Shown here in pieces: positions 24,191-30,575 of a stretch of DNA of 30,575 nucleotides. Made by a program: the position numbers and the translations under genes. The stretch covers positions 1 through 30,575 of the forward strand of contig DATKNV010000151.1 of assembly GCA_035541215.1 (NCBI GenBank). The letters are read 5' to 3'. This stretch comes from DASZHJ01 sp035541215. GTDB lineage: Bacteria > Pseudomonadota > Alphaproteobacteria > ATCC43930 > CGMCC-115725. The notes below the pieces were generated by a model. The model saw nothing but the letters and a program-made list of their open reading frames with translations. It did not search any database and was not told the DNA's origin. Positions within the stretch are counted from its first letter, which is position 1, and each line of letters opens with the position of its first letter.

Positions 24191-24783
24191 CCGACCTTCG
24201 GCGCATGGCGATTGCGGCGGCCCTCGCGGCGGCGATGTCGCTCGCGTTCGCGCCGGCATCGCGCGCGGACAGCGGAAACTCCGGCTCTTTCGGCGGTCTG
24301 AAGCTGGTCTGGGGCTCCGTTCCCATGCCCGATTATGGCAGCCGCTTCGGGCTTCCCACGGGTATCGCCGACGGTGTCGCGGTGGATGCGCCGGGCTACT
24401 CGATGGCGCTGACCCTGCCGGACAATCAGGGCCAGACCTTCCTCTTCTCGCCGCGTCTCCCGCAGGTAATGCCGGAGGCCCATGGCGGCACCGGCTCGCG
24501 CGCCTATCTCGGCTTCAGTTTCGATGTCGGCGAGCCGACTGGGCTGTACGGCTCCTTCGGCGTGGGCGGATCGGTCGCGCCGCAGCACGTGCCCGGCATG
24601 GATGACGGTGGGCCGCGGAGCTTGAGCGCGCCGCTCATGCTGCATGGCGGCGTTGAGCTCGGCTATCGGCTCGACTCCCAGAACACGTTCTCGCTCAGCA
24701 TCGATCGGGCGACGCCGCCCGATCCGCTCGATCGCAGCTCCGCCATCGGCAATTTCCGGCTCCAATACGGCCTGAAGTTCTAG
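24187..24783 (+). CDS. Outer-membrane beta-barrel protein, PagL-like but apparently without the catalytic dyad
   Basis: 198 residues from a GTG overlapping the PilZ stop (GTGA). An ATG at 24205 would give a shorter signal peptide and is possible. The signal peptide ends S-R-A near residue 27. The mature part has alternating aromatic and polar stretches (A-Y-L-G-F-S-F-D-V, L-Y-G-S-F-G-V-G-G) and ends with the terminal aromatic L-Q-Y-G-L-K-F of outer-membrane proteins. The tail from V-E-L-G-Y-R-L onward resembles alphaproteobacterial lipid A deacylase PagL, but the usual D-H-x-S-N segment reads D-R-A-T-P, so His and Ser seem replaced. I infer a structural or non-catalytic homologue. A simple porin-like barrel is the alternative. 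Confidence 0.65.
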   Translation: MTDLRRMAIAAALAAAMSLAFAPASRADSGNSGSFGGLKLVWGSVPMPDYGSRFGLPTGIADGVAVDAPGYSMALTLPDNQGQTFLFSPRLPQVMPEAHGGTGSRAYLGFSFDVGEPTGLYGSFGVGGSVAPQHVPGMDDGGPRSLSAPLMLHGGVELGYRLDSQNTFSLSIDRATPPDPLDRSSAIGNFRLQYGLKF

Positions 24784-25562
24784 GCCTTCGCGGCCGGGGC
24801 AATCTCGCACCAGACGGGAGTGTGATCCGAGGCCTTGTCGCGGCCGCGCTCGGCCTTGTCGATGTCGGCCGCGGTGAGCCGGTCCGCCGCCTGCGGGGTC
24901 AGCAGCAGGTGGTCGATGCGCAGGCCCTCGTCGCGCATCCAGCGGCCCGCCTGGTAGTCCCAGAAAGTGTAGCGATGCGGCTCCGCGTGGAAGACGCGGA
25001 AAGCGTCGGTGAAGCCGAGATTGAGGAGACTGCGGAAGGCCGCTCTTGACTCGCGGCGGCAGAGCGCGTCGTCGCGCCAGGCCTCGGGATCGTAGACGTC
25101 GGCATCGGTGGGAACGACGTTGTAATCGCCCGCGAGCACCGCTGCCGTCTCCGAGGCCAGGAGCTCGCGCGCCCGCGCTTCGAGCCGCTTCATCCACGCG
25201 AGCTTGTAGGGGAACTTGTCGCTGTCGACGGGATTGCCGTTCGGGAGATAGATCGAGGCGATGCGGAGATCGCCGACGGTCGCCTCGATGTAGCGCGCTT
25301 GCGTGTCCGCGGGATCGCCGGGCAGTCGGATCAGCACGTCCCGCGGCGCCTCGCGCGTCAATAGGGCGACGCCGTTATAGGTCTTCTGCCCTGCGGCGAT
25401 GGCGTGATAGCCGAGCCCCTTCAGCTCGAGCAGCGGGAAATCCTCGGTCACGCATTTGATTTCCTGGAGACAGACCGCATCCGGCCGCTCCCGCTCGAGC
25501 CAGGCGAGCAGGTTCGGCAACCGGACCTTGATCGAGTTGACGTTCCAGGTCGCGATCTTCAT
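24780..25562 (-). CDS. xth: Exodeoxyribonuclease III (AP endonuclease family)
   Basis: DNA-repair enzyme of base excision repair: cleaves at abasic sites and removes 3' blocking groups. 260 residues, typical for the family. The Mg ligands and catalytic residues are in I-A-T-W-N-V-N-S-I (N7), L-Q-E-I-K (E34), A-G-D-Y-N (D and N near 151-153), and the C-terminal S-D-H-T-P-V-W with its essential histidine. The start at 25562 is the only good Met of the N-terminal strand. Its stop overlaps that of the convergent barrel gene by four bases (CTAG). It lies 30 nt downstream of erpA, in the same orientation, so the two probably share the erpA promoter. Confidence 0.96.
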   Translation of the reverse strand: MKIATWNVNSIKVRLPNLLAWLERERPDAVCLQEIKCVTEDFPLLELKGLGYHAIAAGQKTYNGVALLTREAPRDVLIRLPGDPADTQARYIEATVGDLRIASIYLPNGNPVDSDKFPYKLAWMKRLEARARELLASETAAVLAGDYNVVPTDADVYDPEAWRDDALCRRESRAAFRSLLNLGFTDAFRVFHAEPHRYTFWDYQAGRWMRDEGLRIDHLLLTPQAADRLTAADIDKAERGRDKASDHTPVWCEIAPAAKA

Positions 25563-25592
25563 GGGGCGCGGTCGCTCGGCGGGCGGCCGGCG

Positions 25593-25949
25593 TCAGCCGA
25601 TCGCGAAGGACTTGCCGCAGCCGCAGGAGGAGCTGGCGTTGGGATTGCGGACCTGGAACGCGGCGCCCATGAGGTCCTCGACGAAGTCGATCTCCGCGCC
25701 GTCCACGAGCTCGAGCGAGGTCGCATCGATCACGAGCGCGACGCCGTCGCGCTCGAAGACGAGGTCGTCGTCCTGGCGGCTGTCGTCGAAGCTGAAGCCG
25801 TACTGGAATCCCGAGCAGCCGCCGCCGGAGACCGCGAGCCGAAGCGCGGCGTCAGGCACGTTCTCCTGCACCTTGAGCTCGGCGATGCGCTTGGCCGCAC
25901 TTTCGGTGAGAATGACGCGCCGCGCGCTGCTGGTTCCGCCTTCGGGCAT
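25593..25949 (-). CDS. erpA: Iron-sulfur cluster insertion protein ErpA (A-type carrier)
   Basis: Carries Fe-S clusters from the scaffold to apo-enzymes. 118 residues from the ATG at 25949, preceded by GAGGA five bases upstream; the frame continues to 26033 without a better site. The A-type carrier cysteines are C45 in G-G-G-C-S-G-F-Q-Y and C109/C111 in S-S-C-G-C-G-K-S-F. Internal conserved positions (L-R-L-A-V-S-G, F-V-E-D-L-M-G-A-A-F) all agree. IscA or SufA are alternatives, but no isc or suf gene is near, and the dgt/argS neighbourhood is where alphaproteobacterial erpA usually sits. A very good promoter precedes it. Its product could supply IlvD and the radical SAM protein elsewhere in this window. 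Confidence 0.92.
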   Translation of the reverse strand: MPEGGTSSARRVILTESAAKRIAELKVQENVPDAALRLAVSGGGCSGFQYGFSFDDSRQDDDLVFERDGVALVIDATSLELVDGAEIDFVEDLMGAAFQVRNPNASSSCGCGKSFAIG

Positions 25950-25974
25950 GTGGTTCCTCGTCCAGAACTCCCTC

Positions 25975-26002
25975 AATGTAGGTGCTACCCGTCGTTTGTC
26001 AA
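25975..26002 (-). promoter_or_regulatory. Promoter of erpA-xth
   Basis: On the minus strand a perfect TTGACA (26002-25997) is followed after 16 bp by TACATT (25980-25975). The predicted start falls about 20 nt before the erpA ATG. On the opposite strand a weaker pair, TTGCCA (26014-26019) and TAGGTT (26037-26042), could serve dgt with almost no leader. Confidence 0.7.
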
Positions 26003-26050
26003 ACCGGCGCCCGTTGCCAGCCCTTGGGGGCACGAGTAGGTTGCGGGCCC

Positions 26051-27229
26051 ATGACCGCAGCCGTCGCAGTTGCGCCCTATGCCTCGCGTCCCGAGGCGAG
26101 CCGGGGCCGGCTCCATGCCGAGCCCGAGAGCCCCACGCGCACGCCGTTCCAACGCGACCGCGATCGCATCGTGCATTCGACGGCCTTCCGGCGCCTCGAA
26201 TACAAGACGCAAGTCTTCGTCAATCACGAGGGCGACCACTACCGCACGCGGCTCACGCACAGCCTCGAGGTCGCGCAGATCGCGCGCAGCGTGAGCCGCG
26301 CGCTCGGCCTCAACGAGGACCTCGCGGAGGCGGTGGCGCTCGCGCACGATCTCGGCCACACGCCCTTCGGCCACGCGGGCGAGGAGGCGCTCGACGAGGC
26401 GATGCGTCCCTATGGCGGCTTCGAGCACAACGATCAGACCTTGCGCCTCCTGACCTCGCTCGAGCGCCGCTACGCCGATTTCGACGGTCTCAATCTCACC
26501 TGGGAGACGCTCGAGGGCACGGTGAAGCACAACGGCCCTCTCGTCGGCGGCGCGCGCAGCAAGCCCATCCCCTCGACGATCGCGGCTTACGTCGAGCGGC
26601 ACGACCTTGAGCTCGACACTTGGCCCAGCGCCGAGGCGCAGGTGGCGGCACTCGCGGACGACATCGCCTACAACAATCATGACATCGACGATGGGCTCCG
26701 CGCGGAGCTATTCGCCGTGGCGGATCTCGACGAGGTGCCGCTGGTGGGGCCGGTATTCCGCGAGGTGCGCGCGCGCTATCCCAAGCTCGAGGGCACGCGG
26801 CTCATCCACGAATCGATCCGCCGGCTCATCGACCGCATGGCGGGCGACCTCATCGAGGAGACGCGGCGCCGGGTGAAGGCGGCGCAGATCGCGAGCGCCG
26901 AGGAGGTGCGCAAGCGCGGGGCCGCGACCGTCGCCTTCTCCGACGCGATGCGCGCCAACGACAAGGCGCTCAAGGAATTCCTCTTCGAGCGGATGTACCG
27001 GCACTACCGCGTCAACCGCATGTCCTCGAAGGCGCGGCGGATCGTCGGCGAGCTCTTCCGGCTCCTGCACCGGGAGCCGCAATGCCTGCCCACGGAATGG
27101 CGGCAGCAGACGGACGGCCCGGAAACGCCGGTGACGGCGCGGGTGGTCGCGGACTACATTGCCGGCATGACCGATCGCTTCGCTCTCGACGAGCACGCGC
27201 GTCTCTTCGACCGCTACGCCGCGCCATGA
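26051..27229 (+). CDS. dgt: Deoxyguanosinetriphosphate triphosphohydrolase-like protein (HD domain)
   Basis: Cytoplasmic HD-superfamily enzyme splitting dGTP (or other dNTPs) to nucleoside and triphosphate; controls dNTP pools. 392 residues. The first metal ligand is H70 in R-L-T-H-S-L-E-V, the HD pair is H99/D100 in L-A-H-D-L-G-H-T-P-F-G-H, and the last aspartate is in A-D-D-I-A-Y-N-N-H-D. The F-R-R-L-E-Y-K-T-Q-V stretch (46-55) is typical of the alphaproteobacterial type-2 subgroup. The ATG at 26051 is supported by the family N-terminus (Y-A-S-R-P-E-A-S-R-G-R). Its stop overlaps the argS ATG by four bases. Confidence 0.95.
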   Translation: MTAAVAVAPYASRPEASRGRLHAEPESPTRTPFQRDRDRIVHSTAFRRLEYKTQVFVNHEGDHYRTRLTHSLEVAQIARSVSRALGLNEDLAEAVALAHDLGHTPFGHAGEEALDEAMRPYGGFEHNDQTLRLLTSLERRYADFDGLNLTWETLEGTVKHNGPLVGGARSKPIPSTIAAYVERHDLELDTWPSAEAQVAALADDIAYNNHDIDDGLRAELFAVADLDEVPLVGPVFREVRARYPKLEGTRLIHESIRRLIDRMAGDLIEETRRRVKAAQIASAEEVRKRGAATVAFSDAMRANDKALKEFLFERMYRHYRVNRMSSKARRIVGELFRLLHREPQCLPTEWRQQTDGPETPVTARVVADYIAGMTDRFALDEHARLFDRYAAP

Positions 27230-28983
27230 TGAACCTCTTCGCGCATTTCCGAGAGGTCGTCGCGGCCGAGGTGACGGCCCTCGCGGCGGCGGGATCGCTC
27301 CCGGCGGGTCTCGATCTCTCGCGCATCGCGGTCGAGCCGCCGCGCGATCCCGCGCATGGCGATGTCTCCACCAATGCTGCGATGGTGCTCGCGAAGCCCG
27401 CGCGGAAAAACCCCCGCGAGCTCGCATCGATGCTCGCGGAGCGCCTGAAGAGCCATCCCGATATCGTGAGCGCGGATGTCGCGGGGCCCGGCTTTCTCAA
27501 CCTGCGGCTCGCTCCCGGCTTCTGGCACGCGCGTCTTGCGGACGTGCTGCGCGCGGGGCCGGCCTACGGGGATTCGACAGTGGGGGAGGGACGCCCGGTC
27601 AATGTGGAATACGTCTCCGCCAATCCCACGGGCCCGCTCCACGTCGGCCACGGCCGCGGCGCCGTCTTCGGCGACGCGCTGGCGGCGCTCCTGGAGAAGG
27701 CGGGCTACAGGGTATGCCGCGAGTACTACATCAACGATGCCGGCGCCCAGGTGGACGTGCTCGCGCGCTCCGCGCATCTGCGCTACCGCGAGGCGCTCGG
27801 CGAGAGCATCGGGGCGATCCCGGACGGCTATTATCCCGGCGAATACCTCAAAAACGTTGGCGCGCAGCTCGCGACACGCGACGGGCGGAAATGGCTGGAC
27901 CGTCCGGAATCCGAATGGCTCGCGCCGGTGCGGCGCTTCGCCATCGACGCGATGATGGCGCTGGTTCGTGCGGATCTCGAGGCGATCGGGATCGAGCACG
28001 CGGTGTTCTCCTCCGAGCGCGGCCTCGTCGAGGCCGGCGCAATCGAGCGGGCGCTTGCGACGCTCGAGGCCGCAGGCCTCGTCTATACCGGCGTGCTCGA
28101 GCCTCCCAAGGGGATGCTGCCGGAGGATTGGGAGCCGAGGCCGCAGACGCTCTTCCGCTCGAGCCAGTTCGGCGACGACGTCGACCGCCCGCTCAAGAAA
28201 TCGGACGGGTCCTGGACCTATTTCGCCGCCGACATCGCCTATCACCTGGACAAGTACCGGCGCGGCTTCTCCGAGATGATCGACGTCTGGGGCGCCGATC
28301 ACGGCGGATATGTGAAGCGGATGCAGGCGGCCGTGACTGCGCTCACCGAGGGCAAGGGCAGCCTCGACGTCAAGCTCTGCCAGCTCGTCAACCTCTTCGA
28401 CGGCGGCCAGCCCGTGCGCATGTCGAAGCGCGCGGGCACCTTCATCACGCTCCGCGACGTGGTGGACGAGGTCGGCAGAAACGTCTTTCGCTTCATCATG
28501 CTCACGCGGCGCAACGACCAGGCGCTCGATTTCGACTTTGCGAAGGTGATGGAGCAGTCGAAAGACAACCCGGTCTTCTACGTCCAATACGCGCACGCGC
28601 GCGCGGCCTCGGTGCTGCGTCTCGCGCGCGAGCAATTCTCCGAGGCCGAGCTCCGCTCCGAGTCGCTCGCGGAATCCCGGCTCGATCGGCTTGCGGTTGC
28701 GGAGGAGCTGGGGCTCGTCAAACTGCTGGCGAGCTGGCCGCGACTCGTTGAAAGCGCGGCGGAGACTCACGAGCCCCATCGCATCGCCTTCTATCTTCAC
28801 GATCTCGCGGCGCAATTCCATATGCTATGGAATAAGGGCAAGGACGATGCGAGGTTGCGCTTTCTCATCGCGGAGGAACGCGAGCTCTCGCTGGCACGGC
28901 TCGGTCTGGTGCAGGGAATCAAGCACGTGATCGCTTCCGGTCTCAGAGTGTTCGGCGTGGAGCCCGTGGAGGAGATGCGCTGA
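27226..28983 (+). CDS. argS: Arginyl-tRNA synthetase
   Basis: Class I synthetase that charges tRNA-Arg with arginine. 585 residues, normal length. The N-terminal additional domain (about 1-110) contains D-P-A-H-G-D-V-S-T-N. The HIGH motif is N-P-T-G-P-L-H-V-G-H at 133-142. The KMSKS counterpart is R-M-S-K-R at 398-402. The C-terminal DALR anticodon-binding domain begins near 470 (V-Q-Y-A-H-A-R). The first of two adjacent ATGs (27226) overlaps the dgt stop as ATGA and is taken as start; the second at 27229 is possible. Order dgt, argS, SPOR protein, nagZ is a familiar alphaproteobacterial operon. Confidence 0.98.
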   Translation: MMNLFAHFREVVAAEVTALAAAGSLPAGLDLSRIAVEPPRDPAHGDVSTNAAMVLAKPARKNPRELASMLAERLKSHPDIVSADVAGPGFLNLRLAPGFWHARLADVLRAGPAYGDSTVGEGRPVNVEYVSANPTGPLHVGHGRGAVFGDALAALLEKAGYRVCREYYINDAGAQVDVLARSAHLRYREALGESIGAIPDGYYPGEYLKNVGAQLATRDGRKWLDRPESEWLAPVRRFAIDAMMALVRADLEAIGIEHAVFSSERGLVEAGAIERALATLEAAGLVYTGVLEPPKGMLPEDWEPRPQTLFRSSQFGDDVDRPLKKSDGSWTYFAADIAYHLDKYRRGFSEMIDVWGADHGGYVKRMQAAVTALTEGKGSLDVKLCQLVNLFDGGQPVRMSKRAGTFITLRDVVDEVGRNVFRFIMLTRRNDQALDFDFAKVMEQSKDNPVFYVQYAHARAASVLRLAREQFSEAELRSESLAESRLDRLAVAEELGLVKLLASWPRLVESAAETHEPHRIAFYLHDLAAQFHMLWNKGKDDARLRFLIAEERELSLARLGLVQGIKHVIASGLRVFGVEPVEEMR

Positions 28984-29798
28984 TGGCGTACCTCCAGCCG
29001 CTCGGAGCGCCCCAGGGCTCGAGGGTCCCGTACCGGCGGATCAAGCGCCGGGGAAATCGCGGTCTCGCGATCGCGCTCGCTCTTGCGGTGATGGCGCTTT
29101 GCGCCGGCGCCGTCTGGGTCGCCTACGAGCTCAAACGCGCGCCGGAGGCGGGCGCGCATGCGCCTCTGATCCAGGCCGACAATCAGCCCGTCAAGGTAAA
29201 GCCCGGCGATCCCGGCGGCATGGAAATCCCGAACCGCGACCGGCTCGTCTTCAATCAGAAGGGCGACAGCACGGCGGAGCACGTGCTGGCTCCGCCGGAA
29301 GCGCCGATGCCGCGACCGGCGCCCCAGCCTGCGGCAACGCCGCCTCCGCCGCAGACTCAATCCTCGGCCGTCCCACCGCCGCCGGCGCAAGCTCCTGCGC
29401 CTCCAGCGGCACCAGCGCCTTCGGCAATTACGGGGGCGCCCTCGACGCCCGCTCCGGCTTCGCCCGGCGAGGCCCGGGCGACACCGGCGCCAAGCCCGCC
29501 GCAGCAGAGCGCCGCGGTTCCGCCGCCTGCACCGACCCCGACCAGCGGCAAGGGCTTCCGCCTGCAGGTGGCGTCGGTGAAGACCGAGGACGGGGCGAAG
29601 CAGGAGTGGGAGCGGATCCGCCGGCAGAACACGGACCTGCTGGGAGCGCTCTCCTACAAGGCCGAGCGCGTCGATCTCGGCGAGCGCGGCGTCTTCTTCC
29701 GCGTGCAAATCGGGCCAATCGCCGACGGGAGCGAGGCCGAACGCATCTGCGGGGCGCTGCGCAGCCGCAACGTCGGGTGCATTCTTGTCAAACCCTGA
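28983..29798 (+). CDS. SPOR-domain membrane protein
   Basis: 271-residue inner-membrane protein with a short basic cytoplasmic head (1-26), one transmembrane helix (about 27-47), a long periplasmic stretch very rich in proline and alanine (about 100-190), and a C-terminal SPOR domain (about 191-271: G-F-R-L-Q-V-A-S-V-K, then V-F-F-R-V-Q-I-G-P). SPOR domains bind glycan strands lacking stem peptides at division septa, so the protein probably localises to the division site. The ATG shares one base with the argS stop (TGATG). Its end overlaps nagZ by 14 nt, tying septal peptidoglycan binding to peptidoglycan recycling. The Pro-rich tether may span the periplasm. Confidence 0.92.
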   Translation: MAYLQPLGAPQGSRVPYRRIKRRGNRGLAIALALAVMALCAGAVWVAYELKRAPEAGAHAPLIQADNQPVKVKPGDPGGMEIPNRDRLVFNQKGDSTAEHVLAPPEAPMPRPAPQPAATPPPPQTQSSAVPPPPAQAPAPPAAPAPSAITGAPSTPAPASPGEARATPAPSPPQQSAAVPPPAPTPTSGKGFRLQVASVKTEDGAKQEWERIRRQNTDLLGALSYKAERVDLGERGVFFRVQIGPIADGSEAERICGALRSRNVGCILVKP

Positions 29799-30575
29799 GC
29801 CGCGCGCCGTCGTCCTCGGCTGCGCCGGCGCGACCCTGACGGGCTGGGAGCGCGGCTTCTTCCGGGAAGCCGATCCCCTGGGCTTCATCCTGTTCCAGCG
29901 GAATTGCGAGAATCCCCAGCAGGTACGCGCCTTGATCGCGGCGCTCCGCGATGCCGTGGGCCGCGCGGACGCGCCGGTCCTCATCGACCAGGAGGGCGGC
30001 CGCGTCGCGCGCCTCAAGCCGCCGCACTGGCGGCGCTACCCCGCCGCAGCGAAACTCGCCGGGCTCGGGGGCGCGAGGGCGCTCGAGGCGGTGAAGCTCT
30101 GCGCCCGCCTGATCGCCGACGACCTTTTCCGCCTTGGCATATCCATCGACTGCGCTCCCGTCCTCGACGTCTCCAGCCCCGGCGCCGACGACATCATCGG
30201 CGACCGCGCCTATGGCAGCGCGCCCGAAGAGGTCGCACGCCTCGGCCGCGCGGCCTGCGAGGGCCTGCTCGAAGGCGGCATCCTGCCCGTCATCAAGCAC
30301 ATCCCCGGCCATGGCAGGGCCGGCGTCGACAGCCACAAGGCTTTGCCGCGCGTCACCGCCGACCGCGCGACACTGGAACGGACGGACTTCGCGCCCTTCC
30401 GCGCTCTCGCGGCGATGCCCTGGGCCATGACCGCGCACGTCCTCTACGAGGCGCTCGATGCGGGCCTTCCCGCGACGCTCTCGCCGAAGGTGATCCGCGA
30501 GACCATCCGCGGTACCATCGGTTTTGACGGCGTCCTGATCTCGGACGATCTCTCCATGCAGGCGCTCGGCGGTCC
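29785..30575 (+). CDS. nagZ: Beta-N-acetylhexosaminidase (3' end outside window)
   Basis: Cytoplasmic glycoside hydrolase family 3 enzyme that removes N-acetylglucosamine from recycled muropeptides. 263 residues are visible of the usual approximately 340, with the frame open to the window end. Motifs: I-D-Q-E-G-G-R (67-73), C-A-P-V-L-D-V (123-129), the catalytic loop K-H-I-P-G-H-G-R (171-178, acid/base H176) and the nucleophile region I-S-D-D-L-S-M (D254 or D255). No ATG or GTG is available upstream of the conserved strand; the best start is a TTG at 29785 inside the SPOR gene, with weak ribosome-site support. Products of NagZ can induce AmpR/AmpC where present. The family call is certain; the start is not. 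Confidence 0.93.
   Translation, partial: MSNPEPRAVVLGCAGATLTGWERGFFREADPLGFILFQRNCENPQQVRALIAALRDAVGRADAPVLIDQEGGRVARLKPPHWRRYPAAAKLAGLGGARALEAVKLCARLIADDLFRLGISIDCAPVLDVSSPGADDIIGDRAYGSAPEEVARLGRAACEGLLEGGILPVIKHIPGHGRAGVDSHKALPRVTADRATLERTDFAPFRALAAMPWAMTAHVLYEALDAGLPATLSPKVIRETIRGTIGFDGVLISDDLSMQALGG

Noticed and set aside
27214..28821. 535-codon open frame on the minus strand
   Set aside because: Antisense shadow of argS; no recognisable content.

Overview
The window is GC-rich, densely coded chromosomal DNA from an alphaproteobacterium. The main clues are a PopZ (DUF2497) gene between a tolC-type gene and valS, an erpA / dgt-argS-SPOR-nagZ arrangement typical of that class, and a TTAA-N7-TTAA element of the kind bound by CtrA. 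The genus cannot be named from the sequence. No CRISPR array, integrase or transposase was seen. No gap between genes exceeds about 300 bp.

Layout. 1-3444 (+): four end-overlapping genes of a peptide/nickel-type ABC importer (two permeases, the first cut by the window edge, and two ATPases). The binding protein must lie upstream, outside the window. 6354-3614 (-): a proline-rich lipoprotein, an OmpR-type response regulator and a histidine kinase with overlapping ends, closed by a terminator at 3477-3447 and preceded by a 10-bp-phased TTAA array. 6583-10935 (+): a 2OG-Fe(II) oxygenase, a methyltransferase, a family 2 glycosyltransferase and an asparagine-synthase-type amidotransferase, probably acting on a surface glycan. 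11798-11041 (-): an AhpD-like protein and a small protein with an internal duplication. 12289-12015 (-): tRNA-Cys and tRNA-Asn followed by a terminator.

12434-18476 (+): a PIMT-like methyltransferase that seems to have lost its catalytic serine, a TolC-family channel, PopZ, ValS and a Yip1-type membrane protein. 19442-18492 (-): a HAD-IIA phosphatase. 19623-20741 (+): three tandem genes for 70-71 residue exported proteins sharing F-C-x-x-G-W near the mature N-terminus and G-x(3-4)-C near the C-terminus. I do not recognise this family, and it is the most novel-looking part of the window. 20891-23684 (+): ilvD and a lysine-2,3-aminomutase-like radical SAM gene. 23837-24783 (+): a PilZ protein overlapping a PagL-like outer-membrane barrel whose catalytic residues look degraded. 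25949-24780 (-): erpA and xth. 26051 to the end (+): dgt, argS, a SPOR-domain protein and nagZ (cut by the window end), joined by short overlaps.

Much of the window is housekeeping (tRNA charging, branched-chain amino acids, Fe-S assembly, nucleotide pools, DNA repair, peptidoglycan recycling). Between these blocks lie envelope-related accessory genes: the lipoprotein/two-component operon, the glycan cassette, the small exported triplet and the PilZ/barrel pair.
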